A stretch of DNA of 64,000 nt from Povalibacter uvarum (GCF_014202975.1 NZ_JACHHZ010000001.1:1116001-1180000), one strand, 5' to 3'; shown: positions 51,726-61,382, numbered from the stretch's first letter. Made by a program: numbers and translations. Notes: generated by a model from the sequence alone, not told the origin.

Positions 51726-52441
51726 CCGAGGTGGCCTCCATCAGCCTCGTCGCGGCAGTGCTTGCGGGCCTTGCAGGCAGCGGCCATTGCTTCGCCATGT
51801 GCGGAGGGATGGCCGGCGCGCTTGGCATGCGAGCTGCGAAGGCCGAGACGGGATCGGCACGAATGGCTCATACGCTGCTCTATCAGACGGGAAGATTGAG
51901 TGGCTACGCGATAGCCGGAGCCCTGTGCGGCGGGCTGGGTTCATCGCTGCAACTGATCTCGGCGGGAACGCCCCTGTTCACCGCGCTTCGCGTCGGCAGC
52001 GGCATTCTGATCCTTCTGGTGGCCGCCCGCCTCGCGTTGCGATGGAATCTGCTGGGGTGGCTCGAGCGGCTCGGGGCCCGTTTGTGGACCGTCATACGGC
52101 CTGTCGCTGCGCGCAGCGCGGGCCGTGTCACCAAGCTGGATTCGCTGACCCTGGGACTGCTCTGGGGTTGGCTGCCTTGCGGCCTCGTGTACTCGATGCT
52201 GCTCTTCGCGGCGATGAGCCACGACGCCCTCGCCGGCGCGGCGATCATGATCGCGTATGGGCTCGGCACGATGCCTTCGATGCTCGGCACGTCCTTGTTC
52301 GCGGGTCAGTTGCAGAATGCCCTTGCTCGTCCCTTCGCGCGTGCCGCGAGTGCTGCGCTCCTCACCGGCTTCGGTCTGTGGATGATCGTTGCGGCTGCGC
52401 TGCCGGGTCACAGCATCGCTGGCCTCTACTGCCTGAACTGA
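51722..52441 (+). CDS. DsbD_2/TauE-SafE-like membrane protein of the cco cluster
   Basis: A 239-residue protein with about six membrane segments. GLAGSGHCFAMCGGMAGALG near the N-terminus and LLWGWLPCGLVYSMLLFAA in the middle are the paired Cys/Pro motifs of the DsbD_2 family, often annotated as sulfite exporter TauE/SafE and frequently found after ccoS. A role in moving reducing equivalents or copper across the membrane for oxidase maturation is plausible but not shown. ATG overlaps the ccoS stop. It is the last gene of the cco operon. Confidence 0.85.
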   Translation: MTEVASISLVAAVLAGLAGSGHCFAMCGGMAGALGMRAAKAETGSARMAHTLLYQTGRLSGYAIAGALCGGLGSSLQLISAGTPLFTALRVGSGILILLVAARLALRWNLLGWLERLGARLWTVIRPVAARSAGRVTKLDSLTLGLLWGWLPCGLVYSMLLFAAMSHDALAGAAIMIAYGLGTMPSMLGTSLFAGQLQNALARPFARAASAALLTGFGLWMIVAAALPGHSIAGLYCLN

Positions 52442-52460
52442 GGCGCTCGGGTCGAGCGCC
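52442..52460 (+). terminator. Hairpin directly after the cco operon
   Basis: GGCGCTCG (52442-52449) pairs perfectly with CGAGCGCC (52453-52460) around a GGT loop, beginning on the first base after the last stop codon. There is no U-run, but with the downstream hairpins it probably ends the cco transcript. Confidence 0.5.
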
Positions 52461-52462
52461 AG

Positions 52463-52525
52463 AGCGGATGGACTCCCGCGTTCGCGGGAGTGACGGGAAG
52501 CAGCAGTCTTTTGTGGGACCCACAA
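52463..52525. repeat. Reduced composite repeat
   Basis: ACTCCCGCGTTCGCGGGAGT (dRS3-like hairpin) is followed after 23 bases by a collapsed TTGTGGG-A-CCCACAA palindrome at 52511-52525, apparently the outer ends of a composite copy that has lost its middle. Confidence 0.8.
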
Positions 52526-52530
52526 GAAGA

Positions 52531-52564
52531 GATACGCCGGCGCTTGTCACAGCGCCGGCGTATC
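52531..52564 (-). terminator. Strong 14-bp stem terminator between convergent operons
   Basis: GATACGCCGGCGCT (52531-52544) pairs perfectly with AGCGCCGGCGTATC (52551-52564) around a 6-base loop. On the minus strand it lies 20 bases beyond the stop of the cytochrome/propeller gene and is followed by TCTTCTTG, so an intrinsic terminator for that gene is likely; the symmetry could stop the cco operon too. Confidence 0.75.
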
Positions 52565-52584
52565 CAGCTTCACTGATCGACCGA

Positions 52585-55428
52585 TCAGTTGCTCGCCGAG
52601 ATGCGGGCTCCCGATCCCGGCGGTACCGCCGTGAACGTCACTTCCTGTCCCGCCGTCGCCGACAGTGCACGCAGTTGCGAGTCGCTGATGTTCGCGCCGC
52701 CATCATCGGGCGACCACGTGCCGCTCGAGACTTCGTACAGGTAGCCGCGCGTCAATCCGCCCACTGCAACCTTCGCGACGAGATCGCACTCCCTGACGCT
52801 GCCGCCGAGGACTTGCGACACGAACGGAGCACGAGCCCTTGCGATCAACAGATCGATGCGCGGATTCACGGCCGGACCGTTCGTGTTGGTCAGCGTGATC
52901 TGCTGACCGACGATCGGTGCGAGGTCCGTATCGAACGCCAGCGTATACGCCTCCAGATTCTTGAGCGTCGCCCTGTCCGGGATACCCACGTTCGGTCCGA
53001 GCAGGTTGTTCCGGAACACCACCGCGCTCAGGAATCGCTCGACCGTGTCGACGACACCGTCGTTCGTCAGGCCGAAGCCACGGACCTGGTCGCCCAGGTT
53101 GCCGCTCTCCGGCAGATCGAAGAAGCGCGAATCCGGGAAGCCGAACATACCGACCTTCGTGTAGATGTTGCGCAGGTGCGGGATCTTGAAGATCTGTGTG
53201 ATCCCCTCGAAGCTCGCCCGGCCATCGGTGCCGAAGAAGCCCTTCGACGCGTCGACGACATGGCAGCCGTTGCAGGTGAAGCCGTTGTCCTCGCCGATCG
53301 CGATACCGTCGGAGCGGCGGCTCCCGAAGTAGAAGGCCGCACCGGCCGCTTGCGCCGCGGTCAGCGAGTTATCGAGATTGCGGACCGGATTCGGCGGCAG
53401 TTGCACCTGCAGCTGGAAATCCGTGAACTTCTGCATCTCATCGCGGGTGGGCATCGTCGCCCTGCCCAGCAGCCCTTCGAAAGCCACGATGAAGTTCATG
53501 AACGACAGTTCGGAATCGAACGGCGGCTGCGTCCGCGTATCGACGCCAAAGAAGCCGTTCGCGCGATCCCCGCGCCAGTGCATCGCGCCGGCGTTCACCA
53601 TGCCGCGAAGGGTTTGCGTGGTCATCGGGCCCTTCATCGGATGGAATTCATCCGGGTTGCCGGTGCCGTTGATCAGCGAGCCAGGGAACGTCGTCACCGT
53701 CTGGAACAGCAGCAGTTCGATCGACGTCGCCAGACGCTTCGGGATCGGGTTGGAGGTCACGACGTCGTCCGGATTACCCAGATCCCACCCGAGCTCGTCC
53801 TTGTCGCCGAAGATGTGGCAGCTCGCGCACGAGGCTTCGCCGTTGGCCGAGGAGAACGAGGCGTCGTAGAGGAACCTGCGTCCCTGCACCACGCTCGCGG
53901 GCTCCGGATTCGGCAACGCGATGTTGGAGACCTGCGCCTTGTTCGCGAGATTGATCGCCTTCACGGAGTTGTCGAAACGCGTCATCACGTAGAGGCGATT
54001 GCGGGCCTCATCGAGAATCAGGCCGCTCGGACCGCCGCCGCCCACGCTGATGTAGTTCGCGCTGGTGGTCTTCGGGTCGAACGTGTTGTTCTCGAGCGCG
54101 GCCGTGTCGAACACACCGATCTTGCTCGAACCGAACGCTGCGACGTACAGCTTCTGACCATTGCTGCTGACGACCATATCGAGCGGCGTCGAGAGACTAT
54201 GATTCTTCGTGGTCGGATCGAAACCCGATTCGTTGGCCAGCAGGCTGTAGTTGATGTGCTTGTTCAGATGGCGCGGCGCGATCGTCGATCCCGAGAGCAC
54301 CGTGATGCGCATCTGAGCCAGGTTGCCCTGGACCGTGCTGCCGCCCTTGATGCCCGGACCTTCGAAGCGCGTCATGTTCTGCGCATCGCTGTTGCTGACA
54401 TAGACCTTGCCGCTCACCGGATTGGTGGCCATGTTGAACAGCGTGGTGCCGACGCCGGTGTAGAACGCCGTTTGCGCCAGCGTATTCGCATTGATCGCGA
54501 ACACGTCTTTGTCCGGCAGCTTGAAGCGGATGGCGTTGTTCCAGCTGCGTCCAAGGGTGTCCTCCCAGCGGCTGCGCGACTTGTTGAACTTCACGATCAG
54601 GCCGACTTCGGGCGCGAGCTTACCCTCCGCGTTCGTCCTCGGGCCTGCCATGCCGCCAGGCATGCCAGTGTTGAGCAGCGGCGGATTGTCCTCGAGCACG
54701 AGGCACGGCAGGAACGTCACGAAGCCGTCGCAGACGGATTCGAGATTCACAGGAGCCGTCTGGTTGCCCGAGCTCAGGACCGCGGCATAGACCGTCTGTC
54801 GATCCGGGCTCACGGTGAGCGCGCGAGGCGTATCCCCAAACAAGGAAACGATTCGCATCGGCGTGCCGCCGACTGTCGTCCCGAGGCTGGCGGGATTGAA
54901 GACCCAGACGTCCGCGCGAGGAATGCCCGGCGTCGTGAGCTGCGGATCTCCCGCACCCGGAACACCTGCGATCGATGAGTGAGTCCGGTGCTGGCCTCGA
55001 TGCGCCGTCGTCACGAACGCGTAATTGTTCGTGCCGGCGAACACGATGTCGCGAGGCTCATCGCCAACAAGCAGCGTCCGTGTGACACGCGGCGTGCCGC
55101 TCAAGGACACGACGCTGATGCTGTCGGAGAGATGGTTGACCACCCAGACCTCAGTGGCACTGCGGACCGCTACCGCCACAGGCTCCAGGCCGACAGGCAC
55201 ACGAGCTGTGTGCGTCAGTCCGGTCGCGGTGATGGAGAAGATCTCGAGTGAGTTGTTGGGCGTGTTGACTGCGAACAGCCGCGTGCCGTCCGCGGATCGT
55301 GCCAGCGGCCGTACATGACCGCTCTCGAAGGTGATGAAGTCCGGTGATTGGGCGAATGCGGGCGCCGATATCCCTAGCGCCGCGATCGCGCCCAGCAGCG
55401 TCGATGCGATGGAAGTCCCCCTGCTCAT
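52585..55428 (-). CDS. Exported beta-propeller protein with C-terminal diheme cytochrome c region
   Basis: A 947-residue protein from ATG 55428 (GGAGAGG just upstream; ATG 55440 also possible). A signal peptide ends at SAPAFA. Residues ~35-520 look like a YVTN/YncE-type beta-propeller (VGLEPVAVAVRSATEVWVVNHLSDSISVVSL; MVVSSNGQKLYVAAFGSSKIGVFD). Two haem motifs follow, CASCH (534-538) and CNGCH (719-723), with a MauG/cytochrome-peroxidase-like layout between and after. It is probably a periplasmic redox protein, but the substrate is unknown. Not in an operon with the cco genes, which converge on it. Confidence 0.8.
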   Translation of the reverse strand: MSRGTSIASTLLGAIAALGISAPAFAQSPDFITFESGHVRPLARSADGTRLFAVNTPNNSLEIFSITATGLTHTARVPVGLEPVAVAVRSATEVWVVNHLSDSISVVSLSGTPRVTRTLLVGDEPRDIVFAGTNNYAFVTTAHRGQHRTHSSIAGVPGAGDPQLTTPGIPRADVWVFNPASLGTTVGGTPMRIVSLFGDTPRALTVSPDRQTVYAAVLSSGNQTAPVNLESVCDGFVTFLPCLVLEDNPPLLNTGMPGGMAGPRTNAEGKLAPEVGLIVKFNKSRSRWEDTLGRSWNNAIRFKLPDKDVFAINANTLAQTAFYTGVGTTLFNMATNPVSGKVYVSNSDAQNMTRFEGPGIKGGSTVQGNLAQMRITVLSGSTIAPRHLNKHINYSLLANESGFDPTTKNHSLSTPLDMVVSSNGQKLYVAAFGSSKIGVFDTAALENNTFDPKTTSANYISVGGGGPSGLILDEARNRLYVMTRFDNSVKAINLANKAQVSNIALPNPEPASVVQGRRFLYDASFSSANGEASCASCHIFGDKDELGWDLGNPDDVVTSNPIPKRLATSIELLLFQTVTTFPGSLINGTGNPDEFHPMKGPMTTQTLRGMVNAGAMHWRGDRANGFFGVDTRTQPPFDSELSFMNFIVAFEGLLGRATMPTRDEMQKFTDFQLQVQLPPNPVRNLDNSLTAAQAAGAAFYFGSRRSDGIAIGEDNGFTCNGCHVVDASKGFFGTDGRASFEGITQIFKIPHLRNIYTKVGMFGFPDSRFFDLPESGNLGDQVRGFGLTNDGVVDTVERFLSAVVFRNNLLGPNVGIPDRATLKNLEAYTLAFDTDLAPIVGQQITLTNTNGPAVNPRIDLLIARARAPFVSQVLGGSVRECDLVAKVAVGGLTRGYLYEVSSGTWSPDDGGANISDSQLRALSATAGQEVTFTAVPPGSGARISASN

Positions 55429-55587
55429 ATGCCTCTCCATTCCGATGGGTGTTGGTCTTGAATGGCCAAGCGGGCACGCCCGCATGGGTGCCACGGGATA
55501 CTAGGAGGGCGCTTTCAGGCACACACCCTCCGATCGGAGGGGCGAGGCGCGAATTGGCAATGGGACGGTGAGTACGGACTTGACGGC

Positions 55588-55737
55588 CTGCGTCACCCGC
55601 GAAAGCGGCAGTCCATCTGAACTGCAGCCTCTGTCACTCCCGCGAAAGCGGGAGTCCATCTCGTACGCCCAAATGGATTCCCGTTTTCGCGGGAATGACA
55701 TGGTTCATCCGTGGGTCCGACTTCAGTCGGACCCACA
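55588..55737. repeat. Composite repeat between LuxR-type and cytochrome/propeller genes
   Basis: Contains CACCCGCGAAAGCGGCAGTCC (degenerate), CACTCCCGCGAAAGCGGGAGTCC and ATTCCC-GTTTTCGC-GGGAAT hairpins, then GTCCGACT..AGTCGGACCCAC. It occupies most of the 333-base gene-free stretch 55429-55761, beyond the 3-prime end of the LuxR-type gene. The remaining right part near 55440-55500 should contain the promoter of the cytochrome/propeller gene, but no convincing hexamers were found. Confidence 0.88.
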
Positions 55738-55761
55738 GCAGGAACGCCGACCGATCGCCTC

Positions 55762-58530
55762 TCAGTCGATCAGCCGCAACTCCCTGGCTCTCACCAGCGC
55801 TCCGGTTCGCGTATTCACATCGAGCTTCGTGAAAACATTCTTCAGATGCCACTTGGCCGTGGACAGCGTGATCCGGGAATGGTCACTGATCTGCTGATTG
55901 CTCAGGCCCTGGGCGAGCAGCTTGAGGATGTCGACCTCGCGATCGGTCAGCGGCTCGAGTGGCAGCGGCGATCGTACGGAGATCTCCGCACGCGATGCAG
56001 GCTTGTCCACGAAGACGTTGTCGAACTTGCGCAAGTAGTGCGCCGGAAGCACGCACCGCAACCGCCTCTGTTCGATGCTCATCCGGACGAGCTGCGTCAG
56101 CGCCGGCGTCTCATCGAACACACCGCGCGTGAATCCATGCCCCCGTGTCAGCGAAAGTGCGCGGTCCAAGGCGTCAAAGGCTGCGGCCGGCTGTCCGTCC
56201 TGCCACAAACAACACGCGAGCAGCGCTTCCAGTCGCGTTTCTCGATAGACGTACTGCACGCTTCGAGCGGCATCGCGCAACACCCGCAGTATTGTTGTCG
56301 CCTCCGCCTGACGACCGGTGGCGATCAGCCACGTCGCATACGCCGCTCCATAGCGTTCCCATGCCTCGTCATACGGCCGCGGCTGGTTCCACTCCTGCCG
56401 CCCCGCCATCGCTATCAGTCCAGCTTCAGTTGCAACCGATCGAGCGCGCTCCAACTGCCCCGATCGTAGCGCGAGCAGGATCTCCTCGCCGATCACCTGC
56501 GCCAGAAAGCGATGATGCGTGCCTCCTTCGAGAACACTGTGCAGGTAGTCGAGCAGGCGGCGTGCCTCTTCCGTTTGACCTGCGATGGCTTTCGTTCGCG
56601 CCAGCGTGACGTACGCTGCCGTACAGTTCTCGATGGTCGACGCCACGGAAAGAAGCGGTAAGACCTCCACGCACAAGGCTTCCGCCTCGGCCAGCCGATT
56701 CTCCTCGTAGCGGATGTAGGCCAGTGCGGTCGCCGCGTTCATCCACGCAGGATTGCGCCGGCCGCTTCCCACGGCCGCATACATCTCCTCACAACGATTC
56801 GTCGCCGCACGCATGTCCCCTTGAGCGCGATCGGCCAGCGATGCCACGACATCCGCGTAGCCGGCGCCGTAGTTACCCGCGTGCCGCAGGATCTCTCGCG
56901 CACGGATGGCTACCCTGCGCGCGGCATCGAACTGGTTGTGTCGCAATCGCATGTAGGCTTGAAGCGTAAGCAGCGTGCCCGTAAGGAACGCATCTGCGCT
57001 TGCTGGAAGTCCGCCCGAATCCTCCACGTCCAGTGTGCCTTCAGTATCGGACAGCACCGCGTACATGGTCTGGAGCAGGCGCATGCTTCCCGCTTCCGAA
57101 GGATCCAACTGATCGCCGCGAACCTCTTGTAGTTCCCTGAGCGTTGCCGCTGCTTCGTCGAATCGGCGGCACAGGATGAGTGCCGCGATGTAGGAGCGGC
57201 ACACGGCCACCTCTTTCAGCATCTCGGAGCGCGACAGCCTCTCGCTCCAGCGCAGAACCTCCGGGATCTCGCCGCTTTGAAGCCACTGGGCGGTGCAATG
57301 CGCCAGCAACTCCCCTCGCCATGCATCGTTGCGAGAGGCGAAGGCATGCTGGAGCGCCTCTTCGTAGAGATGATGTTCGGCGAACCAGCGACTCGCGCGC
57401 TCATGCAGCGCCGCGAGCCGCCCTGCTCCGTCGCTTCGAGCGCTGCCGCGCAAGAAATCGAGGAACAGCGTGTGATACCTGTACCAATGGCGATGACTGT
57501 CGAGCGGCTGGATGAACAACTGCGCTCGTTCCAGGTGCTCCAGCATTGCCTGGCTCTCGCACGTTTCAAGCAGCGCATCGCAAAGTTCGCCGGTCATCCG
57601 GTCCACGACGCTGCTCACCAGCAGGAACTCACGCACCGCCGGTGACTGTTCCTGGAGAACCGATTCGCCCAGGTAGCGTGCGACCTCGACGTGTGAGCCC
57701 GCAAAGCTCTCCAGCCCATCTGCGCAAGGCTGTTCGCAGGCGAGTAGCGCGAGCTTTGCTCCCGCGATCCAGCCCTCGGTCCGGTCGCGAATGCAATCGG
57801 CCTCATGCATCGACAGCGAGCGGCCACAGAGACCACGCGCCAGCTCCACTATCTGGGGTGAGTCGAACTTCAGGTCCTCAGCGCTCAGAAATCCGAGCTG
57901 GCCCTCGAGTCTGAGACTGCCAAGACTGAGCTCGGGCATGCATCGGCCGGCAATGACCCAGCGCACATAGCCGGGGGAACGGCGCAGCATCAGATCGAAC
58001 GCGCGTACGAGCAAAGGCGCCTTCAGGCACTGGAAATCGTCGATCACGATCGTCAGCGGCGCATCGAGTTGGTTCAGCCGCTCGATGAAACTGAGCGTTG
58101 CGGAATCGATCAGGGCAGGCTCGGCAAGCTCCTCGCGCCGGCCGACGATCCACGCATCGAACGCCGGAGCCGCACTACGCACCGTGCCGATGAGATAGCT
58201 GAACAGCCGCGCGGGATCAGCGTCCTGCTCGTCCAGCGAGAGCCAGGCGATCGCATCTGTGGATGCTCGGTGCGCATGCCATTGCGACAGCAGCGTCGTC
58301 TTGCCTGAACCGATCGGCGCACACAGGAGCGTGAGTCGGCGCTGCGACAATGTGTCGAGTGACGCGATCAACGAAGCGCGCTCCACCAGAAGCATCGTTT
58401 GCAACGGTGGCTTGAGCTTCGAGTTGATCAGATGCGGCGAACCGAGGTCGCTGCCGATCCGCGACGAAGATGGTGTATGCGCTGGCTCCGCATACGCGGC
58501 TGCGCTCTGCCCCCTGAGCTGGTTTCGCAC
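55762..58530 (-). CDS. MalT-like LuxR family (LAL) transcriptional regulator
   Basis: A 922-residue ATP-dependent activator. The order is: linker INSKLKPPLQTMLLVERASL, P-loop NTPase APIGSGKTTLLSQW (~70-83), TIVIDDFQCLKAPL (Walker B region), winged/arm helices, TPR-like region ~370-840, and C-terminal LuxR helix-turn-helix (LTDREVDILKLLAQGLSNQQISDHSRITLSTAKWHLKNVFTKLDVNTRTGALVRARELRLI). The start is a GTG without clear ribosome-binding site and may be further in. Family members bind an inducer and ATP, then activate nearby operons; the target here is unknown. Confidence 0.9.
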   Translation of the reverse strand: MRNQLRGQSAAAYAEPAHTPSSSRIGSDLGSPHLINSKLKPPLQTMLLVERASLIASLDTLSQRRLTLLCAPIGSGKTTLLSQWHAHRASTDAIAWLSLDEQDADPARLFSYLIGTVRSAAPAFDAWIVGRREELAEPALIDSATLSFIERLNQLDAPLTIVIDDFQCLKAPLLVRAFDLMLRRSPGYVRWVIAGRCMPELSLGSLRLEGQLGFLSAEDLKFDSPQIVELARGLCGRSLSMHEADCIRDRTEGWIAGAKLALLACEQPCADGLESFAGSHVEVARYLGESVLQEQSPAVREFLLVSSVVDRMTGELCDALLETCESQAMLEHLERAQLFIQPLDSHRHWYRYHTLFLDFLRGSARSDGAGRLAALHERASRWFAEHHLYEEALQHAFASRNDAWRGELLAHCTAQWLQSGEIPEVLRWSERLSRSEMLKEVAVCRSYIAALILCRRFDEAAATLRELQEVRGDQLDPSEAGSMRLLQTMYAVLSDTEGTLDVEDSGGLPASADAFLTGTLLTLQAYMRLRHNQFDAARRVAIRAREILRHAGNYGAGYADVVASLADRAQGDMRAATNRCEEMYAAVGSGRRNPAWMNAATALAYIRYEENRLAEAEALCVEVLPLLSVASTIENCTAAYVTLARTKAIAGQTEEARRLLDYLHSVLEGGTHHRFLAQVIGEEILLALRSGQLERARSVATEAGLIAMAGRQEWNQPRPYDEAWERYGAAYATWLIATGRQAEATTILRVLRDAARSVQYVYRETRLEALLACCLWQDGQPAAAFDALDRALSLTRGHGFTRGVFDETPALTQLVRMSIEQRRLRCVLPAHYLRKFDNVFVDKPASRAEISVRSPLPLEPLTDREVDILKLLAQGLSNQQISDHSRITLSTAKWHLKNVFTKLDVNTRTGALVRARELRLID

Positions 58531-58875
58531 CGTTTTCTACGCCGGACGTGCAGATGCTCCAGGCGCGAAGAAAGGGCGTCACTTTCCTCCTACGCGCTTG
58601 TGCGTACTCACGCGCCATGCGGTGTGGACTTATGTCCACTCGCGCACGTCGCGCACCCCCTTTGACTCGAGACTGACTGCGACTCGAGATTGACTCGTCA
58701 ACCGCATCGGCGCGATGAACGCCGGGCGCCGTCGATTATGCCGCTGTGCGCGAACGGAGTCATAAGGGGTGACCCCGGAAACGGGGAAAACTTCGGCGGG
58801 GAGATCGCCGCGGAGACTGCAATCCGGAACTGGAGGACAGGAAGGAGCCGATTCGGCCGTGTCGCTGTCGCGATG
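58531..58875. promoter_or_regulatory. Gene-free control region of the LuxR-type gene
   Basis: No gene is visible in this stretch between the LuxR-type start and the repeat near ahpF. At 58624-58639 is a perfect palindrome GTGGAC-TTAT-GTCCAC, and at 58664-58680 and 58681-58697 two adjacent 17-base direct repeats (GACTCGAGACTGACTGC and GACTCGAGATTGACTCG). They lie 94-167 bases upstream of the LuxR-type start and look like regulator sites, possibly for autoregulation. Confidence 0.5.
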
Positions 58876-58953
58876 ACGTCCGGCTAAAGCCGGACCCACA
58901 GCAAGAGGCCGCATCGCGCCTCTGCGTGTGGGTCCCACTTTAGTGGGGCGTCA
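58876..58953. repeat. Hairpin pair of the composite repeat family after ahpF
   Basis: GTCCGGCT-AA-AGCCGGACCCAC is followed 30 bases later by GTGGGTCCCACTTTAGTGGG. These are the outer hairpins of the family, here facing each other without the dRS3-like core. They end 16 bases from the ahpF stop and may terminate ahpF. Confidence 0.8.
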
Positions 58954-58969
58954 GGCCGACAGCCTCGGA

Positions 58970-60550
58970 TCAGGCAGCGTTCGCCTGCGAAACCGGCGCC
59001 GAGCTGCGAATCAGGTGATCGAACGCGCTGAGCGCTGCCTTCGACCCCTCGCCCATCGCGATCACGATCTGCTTGTACGGCGTCGTCGTCGCATCGCCAG
59101 CCGCGAACACGCCCGGTAGCGAAGTCGCACCCCGTGCGTCGACTTCGATCTCGCCGCGTCCGCTCAGCGCCACCGAACCTCTCAACCAATCCGTGTTCGG
59201 GAGCAGCCCGATCTGTACGAACACGCCTTCGAGCTCGATCCGATGCTGGTCGCCGCTGCTGCGGTCCTTGTAGCTGAGCGCATTCACCTTGCCGCTCTCG
59301 CCGTGCACTTCTGTCGTCTGTGCCGATAGAATGACACGAACGTTCGGCAGGCTGCGGAGCTTGCGCTGAAGGACTTCGTCAGCGCGCAACTTGCCGTCGA
59401 ACTCGATCAGCGTGACGTGAGCAACGATACCCGCCAGATCGATCGCTGCTTCAACGCCCGAGTTGCCACCACCGATGACCGCGACGCGCTTGCCCTTGAA
59501 CAGCGGGCCATCACAATGCGGGCAGTACGCCACTCCACGACCGCGGTATTCCCGCTCGCCGGGCACGTTCATCTCACGCCAGCGAGCGCCAGTGGCAACC
59601 ACAACGCTGCGACTGCGCAGGGCCGCGCCGCTCGCGAGCTTCACAGTAATCAGACCATCAGCGTCAGCCGGCACGAGTTGCTCGGCACGCTGCAGATTCA
59701 TGATGTCGACCTCGTAGGCCTTGACGTGCTCCTCCAGAGCCGCCGCCATTTTCGGGCCCTCGGTCTGCTTCACTGAAATGAAATTCTCTATGCCGAGCGT
59801 GTCGAGCACCTGGCCACCGAAGCGCTCCGCAACCACGCCGGTCTTGACGCCCTTGCGGGCGGCATACACAGCTGCCGCAGCACCAGCAGGACCACCGCCG
59901 ACGATGAGCACATCGAACGTGCCCTTCGCATTGATCTGCTCGGCCTGTCGCGCATCGGCGTTCGTGTCGACCTTCGCCAGGATTTCCTCGATGGACATGC
60001 GTCCCTGTCCGAGCTCCTTGCCGTTCAGGAACACCATCGGCACCGCCAGTACCTGGCGGGTCTCCACTTCCTTCTGGAACACAGCACCATCGATCATGGT
60101 GCTCGTGACGTTCGGGTTGAGCACGGCCATCAGATTCAGCGCCTGGACGACGTCCGGGCAGTTGTGACAGCTCAGAGAGATGAATATTTCGAACTTGAGC
60201 TCGCCGCGCAGCGACTTGATCTGCTCGATCACTGCCGCATCGACTTTCGGCGGGTAGCCGCCCGCCTGCAACAGTGCGAGCACGAGCGACGTGAATTCAT
60301 GCCCCATCGGCACGCCTGCGAAGCGGATCTTGATGTCATGGCCCGGGCTGCCGACTGAGAACGACGGCTTGCGCTCGTCATCGCCGATCTCACTGAGTGA
60401 AATCAACGGCGACAGCGTGGCGATGTCGCGCAACAGGTCGCGCATCTCGATTGAAGCATCGCCCTCGCCCAGTGACGCCACGAGTTCGACAGGCCGCGTG
60501 AGCCTTTCGAGATAGGTCTGGAGCTGTTGGCGAAGCGTTGCATCGAGCAT
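58970..60550 (-). CDS. ahpF: Alkyl hydroperoxide reductase subunit F AhpF
   Basis: NAD(P)H-dependent flavoprotein that re-reduces AhpC. The 526-residue length is standard. The N-terminal double-thioredoxin-fold domain has SCHNC (Cys128/Cys131). FAD site [20 protein letters not shown], the thioredoxin-reductase-type dithiol AYCPHCDG (Cys343/Cys346), the NAD site [19 protein letters not shown] and [22 protein letters not shown] follow. The gene lies after ahpC on the same strand, separated by a dRS3-type repeat that may lower its expression relative to ahpC. Confidence 0.96.
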   Translation of the reverse strand: MLDATLRQQLQTYLERLTRPVELVASLGEGDASIEMRDLLRDIATLSPLISLSEIGDDERKPSFSVGSPGHDIKIRFAGVPMGHEFTSLVLALLQAGGYPPKVDAAVIEQIKSLRGELKFEIFISLSCHNCPDVVQALNLMAVLNPNVTSTMIDGAVFQKEVETRQVLAVPMVFLNGKELGQGRMSIEEILAKVDTNADARQAEQINAKGTFDVLIVGGGPAGAAAAVYAARKGVKTGVVAERFGGQVLDTLGIENFISVKQTEGPKMAAALEEHVKAYEVDIMNLQRAEQLVPADADGLITVKLASGAALRSRSVVVATGARWREMNVPGEREYRGRGVAYCPHCDGPLFKGKRVAVIGGGNSGVEAAIDLAGIVAHVTLIEFDGKLRADEVLQRKLRSLPNVRVILSAQTTEVHGESGKVNALSYKDRSSGDQHRIELEGVFVQIGLLPNTDWLRGSVALSGRGEIEVDARGATSLPGVFAAGDATTTPYKQIVIAMGEGSKAALSAFDHLIRSSAPVSQANAA

Positions 60551-60627
60551 GGTTTCTCCGAATTGAAATCTTGCGGTCGGGGCTGAGTCCTCCCCGTTGA
60601 GGGGGAGGACTCAGCGACCAGTCTGTG

Positions 60628-60701
60628 CTCGTCACCCCCGCGAACGCGGGGGTCCATCTAGAGGAACTTGATGGATTCCCGCGTGCGCGGGAATGACAGC
60701 C
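60628..60701. repeat. dRS3-like hairpin pair between ahpC and ahpF
   Basis: CACCCCCGCGAACGCGGGGGTCC and ATTCCC-GCGTGCGC-GGGAAT hairpins are separated by 20 bases, starting 4 bases beyond the ahpC stop. This is the core of the composite repeat without the GTCCGRCT hairpins. A second short dyad TCCTCCCC..GGGGAGGA lies between 60588 and 60609, just before ahpF. Confidence 0.85.
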
Positions 60702-60704
60702 GGC

Positions 60705-61271
60705 TCAGATCTTGCCGACCAGGTCCAGCGAGGGAGCCAGCGTCTTCTGACCAGGCGTCCACTTGGCCGGGCAGACTTCACCCGGGTGAGCAGCAACGTA
60801 CTGGGCAGCCTGCACCTTGCGGAGCAGTTCCTTGGCGTCGCGGCCGATACCGAGATCGTTGATCTCAGCGACCTTGATCTGGCCTTCCGGATTCACGAGG
60901 AACGTGCCGCGCAGCGCGAGGCCTTCTTCCTCGATCAGCACGCCGAAGTTGCGGCTGATGGCGTGGGTCGGATCACCGAGCATCGGATACTGGATCTTCT
61001 TGATCGTTTCCGAAGCGTCGTGCCACGCCTTGTGGGTGAAGTGCGTATCCGTCGACACGCTGTAAACCTCGACGCCGAGCTTCTTGAACTCGGAGTACAG
61101 GTCGGCCACGTCACCCAGCTCGGTCGGGCAGACGAAGGTGAAGTCGGCGGGATAGAAGAAGAACACCGACCACTTGCCCTTGAGGTCCGCATCCGACACC
61201 GGCACGAACTTGCCGTTGTGGTAGGCCGTGGTCTTGAAAGGCTTGAGGGTCGTATTGATCAAAGAACTCAT
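60705..61271 (-). CDS. ahpC: Alkyl hydroperoxide reductase subunit C AhpC (peroxiredoxin)
   Basis: A 188-residue typical two-Cys peroxiredoxin reducing H2O2, organic peroxides and peroxynitrite. The peroxidatic Cys48 is in [16 protein letters not shown] and the resolving Cys167 in [10 protein letters not shown]; the C-terminal YF-type helix continues to GKI. The ATG at 61271 has GGAGA 11 bases upstream. Peroxynitrite reduction would matter in cells making NO. An OxyR-like dyad lies 110 bases upstream. Confidence 0.96.
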   Translation of the reverse strand: MSSLINTTLKPFKTTAYHNGKFVPVSDADLKGKWSVFFFYPADFTFVCPTELGDVADLYSEFKKLGVEVYSVSTDTHFTHKAWHDASETIKKIQYPMLGDPTHAISRNFGVLIEEEGLALRGTFLVNPEGQIKVAEINDLGIGRDAKELLRKVQAAQYVAAHPGEVCPAKWTPGQKTLAPSLDLVGKI

Positions 61272-61382
61272 CGACAACGTCTCCTTGGGTTAATGGCAGT
61301 ACCTGGAGAGGAACCCCCAGGCGACGGTGCATAAGATAATTGCTGCGGCGCCAAAGGGCCAGTCGATGGTTTCGTACAGGTC

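Noticed and set aside
51787-54978. Very long open frame on the plus strand (over 1000 codons)
   Set aside because: It runs through the C-terminus of the DsbD_2-like gene and antisense to the cytochrome/propeller gene, is rich in Arg/His/Ala as expected of a GC-rich shadow frame, and has no family motifs.
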